From NCBI GenBank assembly GCA_964617665.1, contig CAZUAH010000383.1, positions 1 to 13,281 of the forward strand: DNA of 13,281 nt, given 5' to 3'. The notes beneath the pieces are model-generated. The model was not told where the DNA came from. It made no database searches and saw only the letters and a list, made by a program, of their open reading frames with translations. How positions within the stretch are numbered: position 1 is the first letter of the stretch; each line of letters begins with the position of its first letter. Shown in pieces: positions 1 through 7,173 of the stretch. Made by a program: the position numbers and the translations under genes. This DNA is from JADHUC01 sp964617665 (GTDB lineage Bacteria; Planctomycetota; Planctomycetia; Pirellulales; Pirellulaceae).

Positions 1-16
1 TTTTCAAACTGGTTCA

Positions 17-37
17 CCTGCCTGACAAGCAGGCAGG
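17..37. repeat. Short perfect inverted repeat in leading non-coding stretch
   Basis: An 8-bp perfect inverted repeat (CCTGCCTG, 5-nt loop, CAGGCAGG) occupies these bases. No T-run follows on either strand, so a terminator role is not supported. The rest of 1-311 holds no convincing gene, attC-like site or promoter. One forward frame stays open from base 1 to the TGA at about 186-188, so the tail of an upstream gene cannot be excluded, but its translation matches nothing I recognise. Confidence 0.4.
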
Positions 38-311
38 GGTATCGTGATTTGTGGGCAAGGACAAGCATTAACGCCCAGGCTGCAAGAACCAGCCACAAAG
101 TGGGCTCATGGGGGCTCGTCGCTGTCATGTTATTAGGCAGAAATCGTCTCATTAATACTCCCCACCTCCGCACGCGCAGAGTGCCGTGAGATTTGCAGCC
201 CAACCGGTTTATTTGCTACGATGGGCCATTCGAGTGGGCACGTTTATTGGCAGCCAGACGCCCCCCATTAACAGAATTGGCCTGCCTCATTAATTAGTAG
301 TTCGGCATGAC

Positions 312-893
312 ATGGCGGGTTCTATGAAACGGCCATCTGGTCGGAGCATTTTGATTGCCAGTGCGACGCTAGGTGCAGCCATGTTGCTGTACCTCGTTTG
401 CTCGCCGGCAGATCTTCGGTTCCTGCCCGCCTGTCCACCGCGTGAAAGCGATCGAATTGTCCACCCGCGAGGCTTCTCGATCGTTGCGCCACCCCGTTGG
501 ACAGCGGATGTCGTCAATTCGGACGAAATCAACACGCGCACAATCCGGCTGTGCCCCAGGAGGGGCGGACGATACGCTCCGATCATTACTGTGACGCAGG
601 ATGGCGAACCACTTGGAAATCATCACCGGCACCAGGAGAGCACCGGGGCGATCACATTTCAAGGACGCCCCGCCTCACAACGGGTGTTGCGTGGGCACGT
701 TGGCGACAACTATCCGATTTTCACGAGCGAGATGACCTTCGAGCGAGATGGTCACACGTTCCGACTCTGGTATACTTGCTTCAGCGAAATGTCGGAGGTT
801 CCACCGGCAATCCAACAGTACCTTGACACCTTCGCCTATCGGGCTGCCGAGTCTGGGGAAAACGCTCTCACGACGAAACCTGCTCGCCCTTGA
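312..893 (+). CDS. Hypothetical membrane-anchored or secreted protein
   Basis: A 193-residue protein that I do not recognise. It starts with a short basic stretch and one hydrophobic segment at about residues 12-31, which would act as a signal anchor or an uncleaved signal peptide. The remainder is soluble and would lie outside the cytoplasm. The stretch around 'GFSIVAPPRW' (about residues 54-63) recalls PsbP/DcrB-like proteins, where a similar hydrophobic-Pro-Trp opening precedes a small alpha/beta domain; this is a weak resemblance only. The start could be the ATG at 312 or the in-frame ATG at 324 (residue 5), which gives a more typical 'MKRP' signal start. No clear ribosome binding site is present at either. 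The gene is followed closely by an attC-like site, so it may be the content of an integron cassette. Confidence 0.7.
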   Translation: MAGSMKRPSGRSILIASATLGAAMLLYLVCSPADLRFLPACPPRESDRIVHPRGFSIVAPPRWTADVVNSDEINTRTIRLCPRRGGRYAPIITVTQDGEPLGNHHRHQESTGAITFQGRPASQRVLRGHVGDNYPIFTSEMTFERDGHTFRLWYTCFSEMSEVPPAIQQYLDTFAYRAAESGENALTTKPARP

Positions 894-904
894 CGCGGAA
901 CCAT

Positions 905-996
905 GCCGAACAATCGGATGCACGCGAGGCGGGCTTGCGTGCGGATCTGAATGGACGATCACGCGTCCCGCCCGCGTGATCCGTGACGTTCTGGGC
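905..996 (+). other. attC-like recombination site 1 (integron cassette end)
   Basis: The arms fold almost perfectly. GAAC (908-911) pairs with GTTC (988-991). After unpaired spacers of 3 nt (912-914) and 4 nt (984-987), CGGAT (915-919) pairs with ATCCG (979-983), CACGCG (921-926) with CGCGTG (973-978), and GGCGGG (928-933) with CCCGCC (967-972). G920 and A927 are left extrahelical on the left arm. The 33-nt terminal loop (934-966) has further self-complementarity. Outer pairing, unpaired central spacer, a long inner stem with extrahelical bases on one arm and a variable terminal loop are the defining architecture of integron attC sites. The outer right box GTTCTGG departs from the GTTRRRY consensus, so the site may be weak or a lineage variant. 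Confidence 0.7.
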
Positions 997-1016
997 CGAA
1001 CGAGAAGTGGAAGCGT

Positions 1017-1619
1017 ATGCAACTGTTGGCCGGAATTGCTGTGGCTCTTGGCCTGTTGCTGTCGTTGTTCAACTGGGCGAGCATTCTTCTCTCGCGGCCT
1101 GAGAAGCATGTCTCACCAATTCCATTATTGGGCGGCGTCTTTCTTGCGGTCGGTTTTCTCGGCTTTGAACTGACTAGAGCATACTGGTGGCTTGCTGCGG
1201 TCATCGACTTCGGCACACTCATTGCGTTGGTATCACTGCCGTCGTTCATCTATGAGATGTGGTCACATAGCGACCGAAACGTTCGGCACTTCTTCGTCAG
1301 CACAGTCGGTGATCGAACGGTCGAAATCAAGCTGTTTGAAAATGGCGACGGGGCCATCAAGATCTCGTTTGATCCACCAAGACCATACGGCGACCGGGGA
1401 CATCTTGCGGTCTCGTGCGGCTTCGGCGGAAAATGGGTTGATGGTGGCGATCAACTCAAACTCAAGGGCTACGCTGGTGGTCGCGAACTGGTGATTCGAC
1501 GGTTAGCCGACGAATACGTCCTTGCAGAAACCTATCCCAAGGACGACGAGCCTTCGATCTATGCAATCGATGGAGTACAGGTTGAACGACGACCGACCAA
1601 GAAAGATAATCACAGTTGA
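1017..1619 (+). CDS. Hypothetical membrane protein with three N-terminal TM helices
   Basis: A 200-residue protein with three predicted membrane helices (about residues 2-25, 33-52 and 57-80) followed by a soluble domain of about 120 residues. The core 'VSPIPLLGGVFLAVGFLG' with a following WW and 'IDFGTL' resembles small membrane proteins that recur as cassette-borne genes in planctomycetes and other integron-rich bacteria; this comes from general recall, not a search. The C-terminal domain (about 95-190) is rich in beta-type sequence with 'DRTVEIKLFENGDGAIKI' and no recognisable catalytic motif. The gene is bracketed by attC-like sites at 905-996 and 1659-1749, so the two right-hand GTT boxes lie about 755 bp apart. 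That is a normal size for a one-gene integron cassette. No function is assigned. Confidence 0.75.
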   Translation: MQLLAGIAVALGLLLSLFNWASILLSRPEKHVSPIPLLGGVFLAVGFLGFELTRAYWWLAAVIDFGTLIALVSLPSFIYEMWSHSDRNVRHFFVSTVGDRTVEIKLFENGDGAIKISFDPPRPYGDRGHLAVSCGFGGKWVDGGDQLKLKGYAGGRELVIRRLADEYVLAETYPKDDEPSIYAIDGVQVERRPTKKDNHS

Positions 1620-1658
1620 AGAATTGACTGGTACATTCGGACGCAAGACCAAATCGCC

Positions 1659-1749
1659 CCAGAACCACGGCATGCACTGCAGCGGCGGTTGGCGCGCGTC
1701 CTGGGAGCCAAGTTCATTGGCCGCCGTCCCGTGATTCCAATCGTTAAGC
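1659..1749 (+). other. attC-like recombination site 2
   Basis: This site has the same layout as site 1: GAAC (1662-1665), a 3-nt spacer, then GGCAT (1669-1673) against ATTCC (1734-1738) with one mismatch, an unpaired G1674, and CAC (1675-1677) against GTG (1731-1733). A mixed segment follows, with G1682 probably extrahelical, then CGGCGG (1683-1688) against CCGCCG (1721-1726). On the right a 4-nt spacer (1739-1742) precedes GTTAAGC (1743-1749), which is an exact match to the attC R' consensus GTTRRRY. The left outer box is less well conserved (only AAC pairs with GTT). Bases 1620-1846, between the two neighbouring genes, hold only this site and the ribosome binding site of the next gene. Confidence 0.65.
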
Positions 1750-1846
1750 CCTGGCGTCCGATCGTGCACTCCCACGCGACGCTGTGACTCCATCTGGACG
1801 ACAGCTGAACGCGCTGTCTGGGATTTTCGGATAGAGGAATGAGACA

Positions 1847-3556
1847 ATGAGTGTGCAACGTCGTACATCGCGAAGACAATTCCTCTCTGATATGGGAAAA
1901 CGCGTGGGGCCGATTGCCGGACTGAGCATCGGGACTGGGTTCACGGGCTTGATGATGCCATTCGAAACGCGGGCAAACGTGAATGGGCAAGGCTTCGCAG
2001 AGAGACCCTGGGGCGAACTCAACGGGGTCAGGATTTCCGGTTATCCCGAGAAGGTTCTTCCCGGACTGGATGAACCGATGGCAAGGCTCTACGCGGAAAC
2101 CGGCATGGTAGGGCATGTCTGCGCGAGGGCCTACGAAGGGCGACTTCTGTTCACGCGTGCCTACGGTTGGGCCTACAAAGGAGAGCCCGAAGAGACAGTT
2201 CCAACGCCACAGTGGATTCCCATGACGACGACTCGGTCGAATCCGGTCGGCAGTTGCTCCAAATCCCTCACTGCCGTGGCCGTTCTCAGGCAAATAGAGA
2301 AAGGGACTATCTCCCTGGATACGAAGGTGATCGACTATCTCGGGATTGAGCCCATTCTCGAAGCACCTGAGCATGCCGAATTCGATCCGCTTTGGAAGGA
2401 GAGTCGAATCAGGCATCTGCTTAGCCATACTTCGGGCGTCCCGGAGGTGACAAGGGCGAGCCTGATTCCAAAGGCTTTGTTGGCCGAACAGACCAAGGCG
2501 AATGAGGTCGAGCTGGTTAACGGCGACCAGGTCGGTATGCTCGACGGCATCCGATTCTTGGCGCGGTTTCCGCTGCAGTTCAGGCCTGGGGAAAAGTATC
2601 AATATGGAATTGGTTTCGAACTGCTCGCGGCCGTATTGGAAAAAGCTAGTGGGATGCGGTGTGACCAGTGTATTGAGGATACGGTTTTTCGACCCCTCGG
2701 GCTGACAAGTGCGACAACCTGGGCGTATGCGGGCTCTCGAGTCAACTATGAGAAGTACAGCAAGGAGCACCGGTTTTATGGGTATGGATTCAACGAGGAA
2801 AAAAAGGCGTACGAGTGGGCGTATGGCGATGTCGTATTAGGAAATAGTCGCAAGGTTAACGGATGGTTGATCGGAGGTGGGTTCTGGTGCCTTTCAACCG
2901 TTGATGCAATTCGATTCATAACATTTTGGCCGAGCCTACTTCGGAATCCGTTGCTTTGCACAGCGGCAGTGACGGATCAGACTCCCGACAACAGGAACTA
3001 CGGATTTGGTTTTTGCAACCTGCGTAGGCGCCAGCATGAACCGTTGACGTGGCGTCACAACGGAAGTCTTGGAGGGATTAAGGCTGACATGAGATTTGAC
3101 GCTGGCACCGGAATGTCCGGGGCTGAGTTGTGGAGTTCGGATCATCCACGCAGAAAGGAAAGCGTGCAGATTGCGGACGGATTTGCCAGGACGTGTATTG
3201 AGAATCAGCGCAGGTACCAGGTGGATGATCTCTGGCCTGTGTACGGCTTCACAAAAGGCCTTCCGCTCTATGCAAAGCTCTACAGGAACGCCAATGCAGT
3301 TTCTGTGCTTGACCGCATCCCGGTAGCTTCTCTGAAACCGCCCATGGGGCAGACAAAACGAGAACCTAATCCCCAACCCAAACGGAAGCAAGACTACCGC
3401 ATTTGGACAGATACAACGGGAAAATTCAAAACCGAGGCAAGGTTTGGCGGGGTGATTGCTGGTAAAGTCAATCTGATAAGAAAAGACGGCTCAAGAATCC
3501 AAGTTCCGTTGGATAGGTTATCCTCGCAGGACGTGAATTGGATCAGAGAACGCTGA
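1847..3556 (+). CDS. Tat-exported serine hydrolase (beta-lactamase/PBP4 fold) with C-terminal SHD1 domain
   Basis: A 569-residue exported enzyme. The N-terminus carries a twin-arginine signal (SRRQFL, residues 8-13, then a hydrophobic stretch to about 37), so it is probably folded before export. Residues about 70-430 match the class C beta-lactamase-like serine hydrolases (Beta-lactamase, PF00144): the nucleophile motif SxxK is S136-C-S-K139 in 'VGSCSKSLTAVAVLRQIEKG', and an HxG-like motif is H404-N-G406. The usual YxN motif is replaced by Y253-G-I, so the general-acid site differs from active D,D-peptidases and esterases. Residues 517-569 form an SHD1 (SLA1 homology 1) domain, a fusion typical of planctomycetes. 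ATG 1847 is preceded by AGAGGA at 8-nt spacing, which supports the start. The substrate is unknown; a peptidoglycan, D-amino-acid peptide or ester substrate is the family expectation. Confidence 0.88.
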   Translation: MSVQRRTSRRQFLSDMGKRVGPIAGLSIGTGFTGLMMPFETRANVNGQGFAERPWGELNGVRISGYPEKVLPGLDEPMARLYAETGMVGHVCARAYEGRLLFTRAYGWAYKGEPEETVPTPQWIPMTTTRSNPVGSCSKSLTAVAVLRQIEKGTISLDTKVIDYLGIEPILEAPEHAEFDPLWKESRIRHLLSHTSGVPEVTRASLIPKALLAEQTKANEVELVNGDQVGMLDGIRFLARFPLQFRPGEKYQYGIGFELLAAVLEKASGMRCDQCIEDTVFRPLGLTSATTWAYAGSRVNYEKYSKEHRFYGYGFNEEKKAYEWAYGDVVLGNSRKVNGWLIGGGFWCLSTVDAIRFITFWPSLLRNPLLCTAAVTDQTPDNRNYGFGFCNLRRRQHEPLTWRHNGSLGGIKADMRFDAGTGMSGAELWSSDHPRRKESVQIADGFARTCIENQRRYQVDDLWPVYGFTKGLPLYAKLYRNANAVSVLDRIPVASLKPPMGQTKREPNPQPKRKQDYRIWTDTTGKFKTEARFGGVIAGKVNLIRKDGSRIQVPLDRLSSQDVNWIRER

Positions 3557-3634
3557 GAAGCCCACAGGTGCTAGTTCACTTGGAGGATTCGGCCAAACCC
3601 AGCAATCGAAACGAAGTTCGATCGCGATGCTCGC

Positions 3635-4282
3635 ATGGGTAACTGCATCGGGTCAGACTCGACCGAACTGAACTCACTCAACCGGTGGTTTGTGGAACCG
3701 TTTGTTGTCGCCGACAATTCGGTGGCTGGCATCATTGAAACGCTGAATCGACATCCCATTGCGGACGACCAGACCGCGCAAGATTACGTCATGCCGACAC
3801 GGCGGCGTCGTGAGCATGCGGGCCACTTCCGGATCTACGGGGAAAACCAGGACGTCTACTACTGCTTCGTTTACGACGGCGACGAATCGAAGATTGATCC
3901 GCCGGTGTATTTCGAATCTTGCCTTGATTTGAAGGATGACTACGGAATCGACAGCTTCAGAATCATCGCAAATGACCATGTGCTCGTAGCGAATCGATTT
4001 ACCGATTTCCTATGGCAAATGCTTGGGCACCATATTTGCCTGCGAATGGAATCCAGTGGTCAGTTCTCCGAGAATGTGAATGGCGTAGTTTTCGATGACG
4101 ATGTCGAGCTGGATGATTCATTTGTCAATCCACTTGGTATAGAATTTCCAGCCGGCTATACGTGTTTCGTAACCGATGACGTGATTCTTATTCCTGATTG
4201 GGGAACTGCATTCCTTTCCGCCCAGGCTCGCGAGTCGTTCATGGCTCGTTTTTCGCCAGACGTGTCGTGTGAATGGGCGTAA
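3635..4282 (+). CDS. SUKH (SMI1/KNR4)-like protein, putative immunity-type
   Basis: A 215-residue, acidic, soluble protein without a signal peptide or membrane helix, so probably cytoplasmic. The pattern 'YGENQDVYYCFVYDGDESKIDPPVYFES' (about residues 67-94), then a hydrophobic 'FTDFLWQMLGHHI' helix (about 124-136), resembles the SUKH/SMI1_KNR4 superfamily, where an 'eNqgv..w......DPPV' strand pair is followed by a 'sfs-FL...l' helix. Many bacterial SUKH proteins act as immunity proteins against polymorphic toxins; that role is an inference from the family and no partner toxin gene is adjacent. The gene ends 23 nt before the preferred start of the DUF3788 gene, so the two may be co-transcribed. 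ATG 3635 is the first in-frame start and has no strong ribosome binding site. Other assignments remain possible. Confidence 0.6.
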   Translation: MGNCIGSDSTELNSLNRWFVEPFVVADNSVAGIIETLNRHPIADDQTAQDYVMPTRRRREHAGHFRIYGENQDVYYCFVYDGDESKIDPPVYFESCLDLKDDYGIDSFRIIANDHVLVANRFTDFLWQMLGHHICLRMESSGQFSENVNGVVFDDDVELDDSFVNPLGIEFPAGYTCFVTDDVILIPDWGTAFLSAQARESFMARFSPDVSCEWA

Positions 4283-4305
4283 TATGCCGGTTGGACCTCG
4301 AATCC

Positions 4306-4740
4306 ATGGAGAACAAAGACGTGGCGCTGAGTGCATTTGATGACAAGTCGAAAAAGCCTGGGGCGAAGGATCTCGAAGAGATGCTGGGGCGAACCAGCAT
4401 GCATTGGGACGATCTAAGGACTCACATCGCAGCCGAGTACGACCCTCTGGACGAGACGTGGACCTTTGCCGGTGCGAAGTGGGGGTGGTCGTTGCGGCTG
4501 AGGCAGAAGAAACGCACGGTGGTGTCGCTGGTTCCGCGCAAGAAACACTTCCTGGTTGCTTTCGCGCTGGGAGAGAAGGCCGTCAAGGCCGCCCACGATA
4601 GCCGGCTGCCTGACTCGATTCTTGCAGTGATTGATGACGCCGAGAAGTACCCCGAGGGCAAGGCTGTCCGCATCGAGATTCGCAACAAAAAGGACCGCGA
4701 GATTGCGAAGAAACTTGCCGCCATCAAGATGGCGAACTGA
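4306..4740 (+). CDS. DUF3788 family protein
   Basis: A 144-residue cytoplasmic protein. The sequence 'WTFAGAKWGWSLRLRQKKRTVVSLVP' region (about residues 47-72), the following 'FLVAFALGEKAVKAA' and the terminal 'YPEGKAVRIEI......IAKKLAAIKMAN' are characteristic of the DUF3788 family, whose members are short single-domain proteins of about 140 residues with no established function. A longer frame starts at ATG 4273 and would overlap the previous gene by 10 nt. I prefer ATG 4306 because 'MENKDVALSAFDD' matches the normal family N-terminus and the extra 11 residues look like read-through. The gene follows the SUKH-like gene by 23 nt. Bases 4741-4837 downstream hold no clear gene or terminator. 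Confidence 0.82.
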   Translation: MENKDVALSAFDDKSKKPGAKDLEEMLGRTSMHWDDLRTHIAAEYDPLDETWTFAGAKWGWSLRLRQKKRTVVSLVPRKKHFLVAFALGEKAVKAAHDSRLPDSILAVIDDAEKYPEGKAVRIEIRNKKDREIAKKLAAIKMAN

Positions 4741-4837
4741 GATTCAGCAGCGCGATACTCTATGCTGGAGAGTCAATCGAATCCGGTGAACCTGTAGTCG
4801 TTACCGTTGATTGAGCGGAAAGGGCCAGAATCAAGCC

Positions 4838-7051
4838 ATGCATCGTTTCCTACCTGTCTCTTTGTTCCTGTGCAGCCTCGTCGGATGCGGCGGAGACTCT
4901 CCCCGACAGCAGAGTCGTTCGAACGGAATCGTAGACGAATCAATGGTTGCAGATGCGGGGCGGGCGGCGCCCAGCGACGAAGTGCCGGACGAGAGCCTTG
5001 AGGGCGGAGCTTCCGTGTCAGAGACAGGTCCCGAGGATGCCAATGCCGCCGGTTTCGATGCCTTTGAAGATGGCGACTACGAAGCGGCGATCGCGCATTT
5101 CACCGTGGCGTTGGAGCAAGAATCGCTGCCGACGTTGTATTACTACAGGGGCATTTCCTATGACATGACAGACCGCCCTGAAGAGGCTCTCGCGGACCTG
5201 TCGAAGTGTCTGGAAGCGGAACCCGATCATACCTGGGCCATGTTCAGCCGTCACAGGGTGTATCGCAAGACGAAACAGTGGGAATCGGCGTTTGCGGATG
5301 TTCTTCGGGCGTACGAGGTTGACTCGGGCGATTTCCTCATTGCGAACGCTTACGCACAGATGTTGGCCACATCGCCCGTCGATGCGCATCGAAACGCTGA
5401 TCGAAACGCTGAACAGGCCGTGAAGATTGCCACACACGCGTGCGAGTTGACGAACTGGGAGGATCCCCTTTGCGTGCAGACACTGGCCAACGCCTATCGC
5501 GGAGCTGGAAACGTCGCGAAAGCGAATGAGTACGACCAGAAAGTCCGGGAGGTGGAATCTTCGACGTTCGACTACGACTATGAGATCGTTCGCGAAGAGA
5601 TTGAAGAGTACTTCACCTATCACATGGGAAAACCGCCCAACGAACGGGGAATCGGGGATACAATTTCTCTGGGCAAGGTGGATGTGTCGGTGTGGACGAT
5701 AGATCGCGGCGACCCCAACAAGCCAAACCTTATCTACACCACGGGCATGAGCGAACAACCGATGGCCGTGCCAGAAGATGTCGACGACGGACCGTTCGCG
5801 GAAGTCTGCATGAAGTTGTCGCCCGACTGGACGCCCCAGCCGAATGTGCGCGACGACGCGACGATCTGGCCTTGGTACTGGTTGCGGACAATCGCACACT
5901 ATCCTCACGAGGAAAAGACGTGGATTGGCGAGTATCCGTCGGTTTTTCCCGTGGGTGGCCCCTTGGAGCCGTTGGGGCGCTACAGCGGGTTTACGGCATT
6001 GCTGTTGATTCCGAATCTCGGCCAACTCGAAGGATTTCGCTCCGACGAAGGCCCCTTCATCAACATCATCACCGCGATGCCGATCTACACCGAAGAATAC
6101 GAATTGGCCAAGACCGAGGGTGGCTTCAAGAAGTTGTTTGCCCGGTTTCAAGAACTCGGCATAACGACTTCGCTACAGCCCAATCGGCCGAACGCCGCAT
6201 TGCGGCCCGGTGCCAAGCAACCAGCGCCAAGGCCACGGCCTCCGGAAGTGGCAACTCCTGATGAAGAACTCGCTGTGGCCGCTATCCACGAGTTGGGTGG
6301 CAAAACGGAAGGGTCGCCAGTATTCGAAGTGAAGTTCTCAAAATGCAAGATCGCCGACTCTGATCTGCGGCACATCGCGCGGCTGCCGGCGTTGCGAACA
6401 TTGAAGCTTCGGGATATTCAAATCACCGGCGACGGCCTGAAGTACCCTCACGGGTTAACCTTCTTCGAAGAACTTGACTGTAGCCGGACGCCGATCACCG
6501 ACGACGGGGTTGCACACCTCGAAGGGCTAACCCAACTGAGGTCGCTACACCTTTGCGAGGCGAACATTAGCGATGCGGGAATCGCACATCTCGAAGAGCT
6601 GACCGAACTTGAGGAGTTGTGGCTGGATTCTATCACCAACGAGGGACTTGGGTATCTCAAAGGGATGACCAAACTGAAGAAACTGACGTTTGGTGGGACG
6701 CAGGTTGATGACGCCGGGCTGGAACACCTTGCCGGACTGACCAATCTAAGTGAACTGTGGGCCGAAGGAACCGAGATTTCTGGTCCCGGGCTGCGGCATC
6801 TCAGTGGTATGAAGCACCTCCGTTCGTTGCTACTTTGCGACTCACCTGTCGACGATTCGGGGCTGGAACACCTCAAGGGACTCACTAGCCTTGAGTGGCT
6901 CAGGATTGACGGTACGCAGGTTAGCGACGCAGGCTTGGTCCATCTCAAAGGATTGACGAATCTCAGGTTAGTATTTCTTGGGAACACACAAGTCACGGAC
7001 GCGGGGCGCAGGGAATTGCAGCGATTATTGCCCAACTGTGGAATCAGGTGA
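4838..7051 (+). CDS. Lipoprotein with TPR, Suppressor-of-fused (SUFU) and leucine-rich repeat modules
   Basis: A 737-residue predicted lipoprotein. The start at ATG 4838 gives a short signal peptide ending in lipobox LVGC with Cys17; a TTG start at 4811 would bury it behind nine extra residues. A low-complexity linker (about 18-65) leads to tetratricopeptide repeats (about 70-240), as in 'AFEDGDYEAAIAHFTVAL' and 'RPEEALADLSKCLEAEPD'. A SUFU-type domain follows (about 245-445): 'LIYTTGMSEQPM', 'DDGPFAEVCMKLSPDW', 'WPWYWLRTIAHYPHEEKTW' and a C-terminal 'LLIPN...GFRSDEGPFINI'. After a Pro-rich linker, eight to nine 24-residue LRRs run from about 475 to the end. All three modules are protein-interaction or recognition modules, so the product is probably a periplasmic or surface-bound binding protein. 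Bacterial SUFU domains have been linked to toxin immunity; that role here is speculative. An attC-like site follows. Confidence 0.88.
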   Translation: MHRFLPVSLFLCSLVGCGGDSPRQQSRSNGIVDESMVADAGRAAPSDEVPDESLEGGASVSETGPEDANAAGFDAFEDGDYEAAIAHFTVALEQESLPTLYYYRGISYDMTDRPEEALADLSKCLEAEPDHTWAMFSRHRVYRKTKQWESAFADVLRAYEVDSGDFLIANAYAQMLATSPVDAHRNADRNAEQAVKIATHACELTNWEDPLCVQTLANAYRGAGNVAKANEYDQKVREVESSTFDYDYEIVREEIEEYFTYHMGKPPNERGIGDTISLGKVDVSVWTIDRGDPNKPNLIYTTGMSEQPMAVPEDVDDGPFAEVCMKLSPDWTPQPNVRDDATIWPWYWLRTIAHYPHEEKTWIGEYPSVFPVGGPLEPLGRYSGFTALLLIPNLGQLEGFRSDEGPFINIITAMPIYTEEYELAKTEGGFKKLFARFQELGITTSLQPNRPNAALRPGAKQPAPRPRPPEVATPDEELAVAAIHELGGKTEGSPVFEVKFSKCKIADSDLRHIARLPALRTLKLRDIQITGDGLKYPHGLTFFEELDCSRTPITDDGVAHLEGLTQLRSLHLCEANISDAGIAHLEELTELEELWLDSITNEGLGYLKGMTKLKKLTFGGTQVDDAGLEHLAGLTNLSELWAEGTEISGPGLRHLSGMKHLRSLLLCDSPVDDSGLEHLKGLTSLEWLRIDGTQVSDAGLVHLKGLTNLRLVFLGNTQVTDAGRRELQRLLPNCGIR
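5388..5411 (+). repeat. 12-bp perfect tandem duplication inside the TPR-SUFU-LRR gene
   Basis: ATCGAAACGCTG is present twice in direct succession (5388-5399 and 5400-5411). It adds four codons and keeps the frame, giving the repeated peptide RNAD/RNAE between two TPR helices. It looks like a replication-slippage duplication in a loop that tolerates length change. Confidence 0.8.
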
Positions 7052-7101
7052 TAATCAACCACCATTCCACCCTGGACTGTGGCCACAACCGGAAACACTA
7101 G

Positions 7102-7154
7102 GACGAACCGGCGGATGAAGCCCGACCAGCTACGCTTCGTCCGAGTAGTTCCGC
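7102..7154 (+). other. attC-like recombination site 3 (short loop)
   Basis: GAAC (7105-7108), a 3-nt spacer, CGGATGAAGC (7112-7121), a 12-nt loop, GCTTCGTCCG (7134-7143), a 4-nt spacer (7144-7147) and GTTC (7148-7151). The inner arms pair over 10 bp with one G-U-type pair, and the outer GAAC/GTTC boxes pair fully. The 3/4-nt spacers and the GAACnnnCGGATG start are the same as in site 1, which argues for common origin rather than a plain terminator; no T-run follows. It differs in having a much shorter loop and no obvious extrahelical base. The preceding bases 7052-7101 are featureless. Confidence 0.5.
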
Positions 7155-7173
7155 GCATGAAACGAGACGCTGT

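Noticed and set aside
1..188. Forward frame open from base 1, possibly the end of an upstream gene
   Set aside because: An open run of 62 codons is not rare by chance over six frames, and the translation shows no recognisable feature.
1610..2770. 386-codon open frame on the minus strand
   Set aside because: It lies antisense to the serine hydrolase gene, whose motifs are clear, and its translation is rich in Arg, Pro and His without domain signal.
4734..4795. Possible fourth attC-like site after the DUF3788 gene (GAAC near the stop, GTGAACC and CGTTA further on)
   Set aside because: Only 6 of 8 arm bases pair and the right spacer is 7 nt instead of 4, so the geometry of the other sites is not met.
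4827..4850. Left-arm-like string GAATCAAGCCATGCATCG at the start of the lipoprotein gene
   Set aside because: No matching right arm follows, and the bases encode the start of a good lipoprotein signal peptide.
5018..6151. 377-codon minus-strand frame
   Set aside because: It is antisense to the TPR/SUFU coding region and has shadow-like composition.
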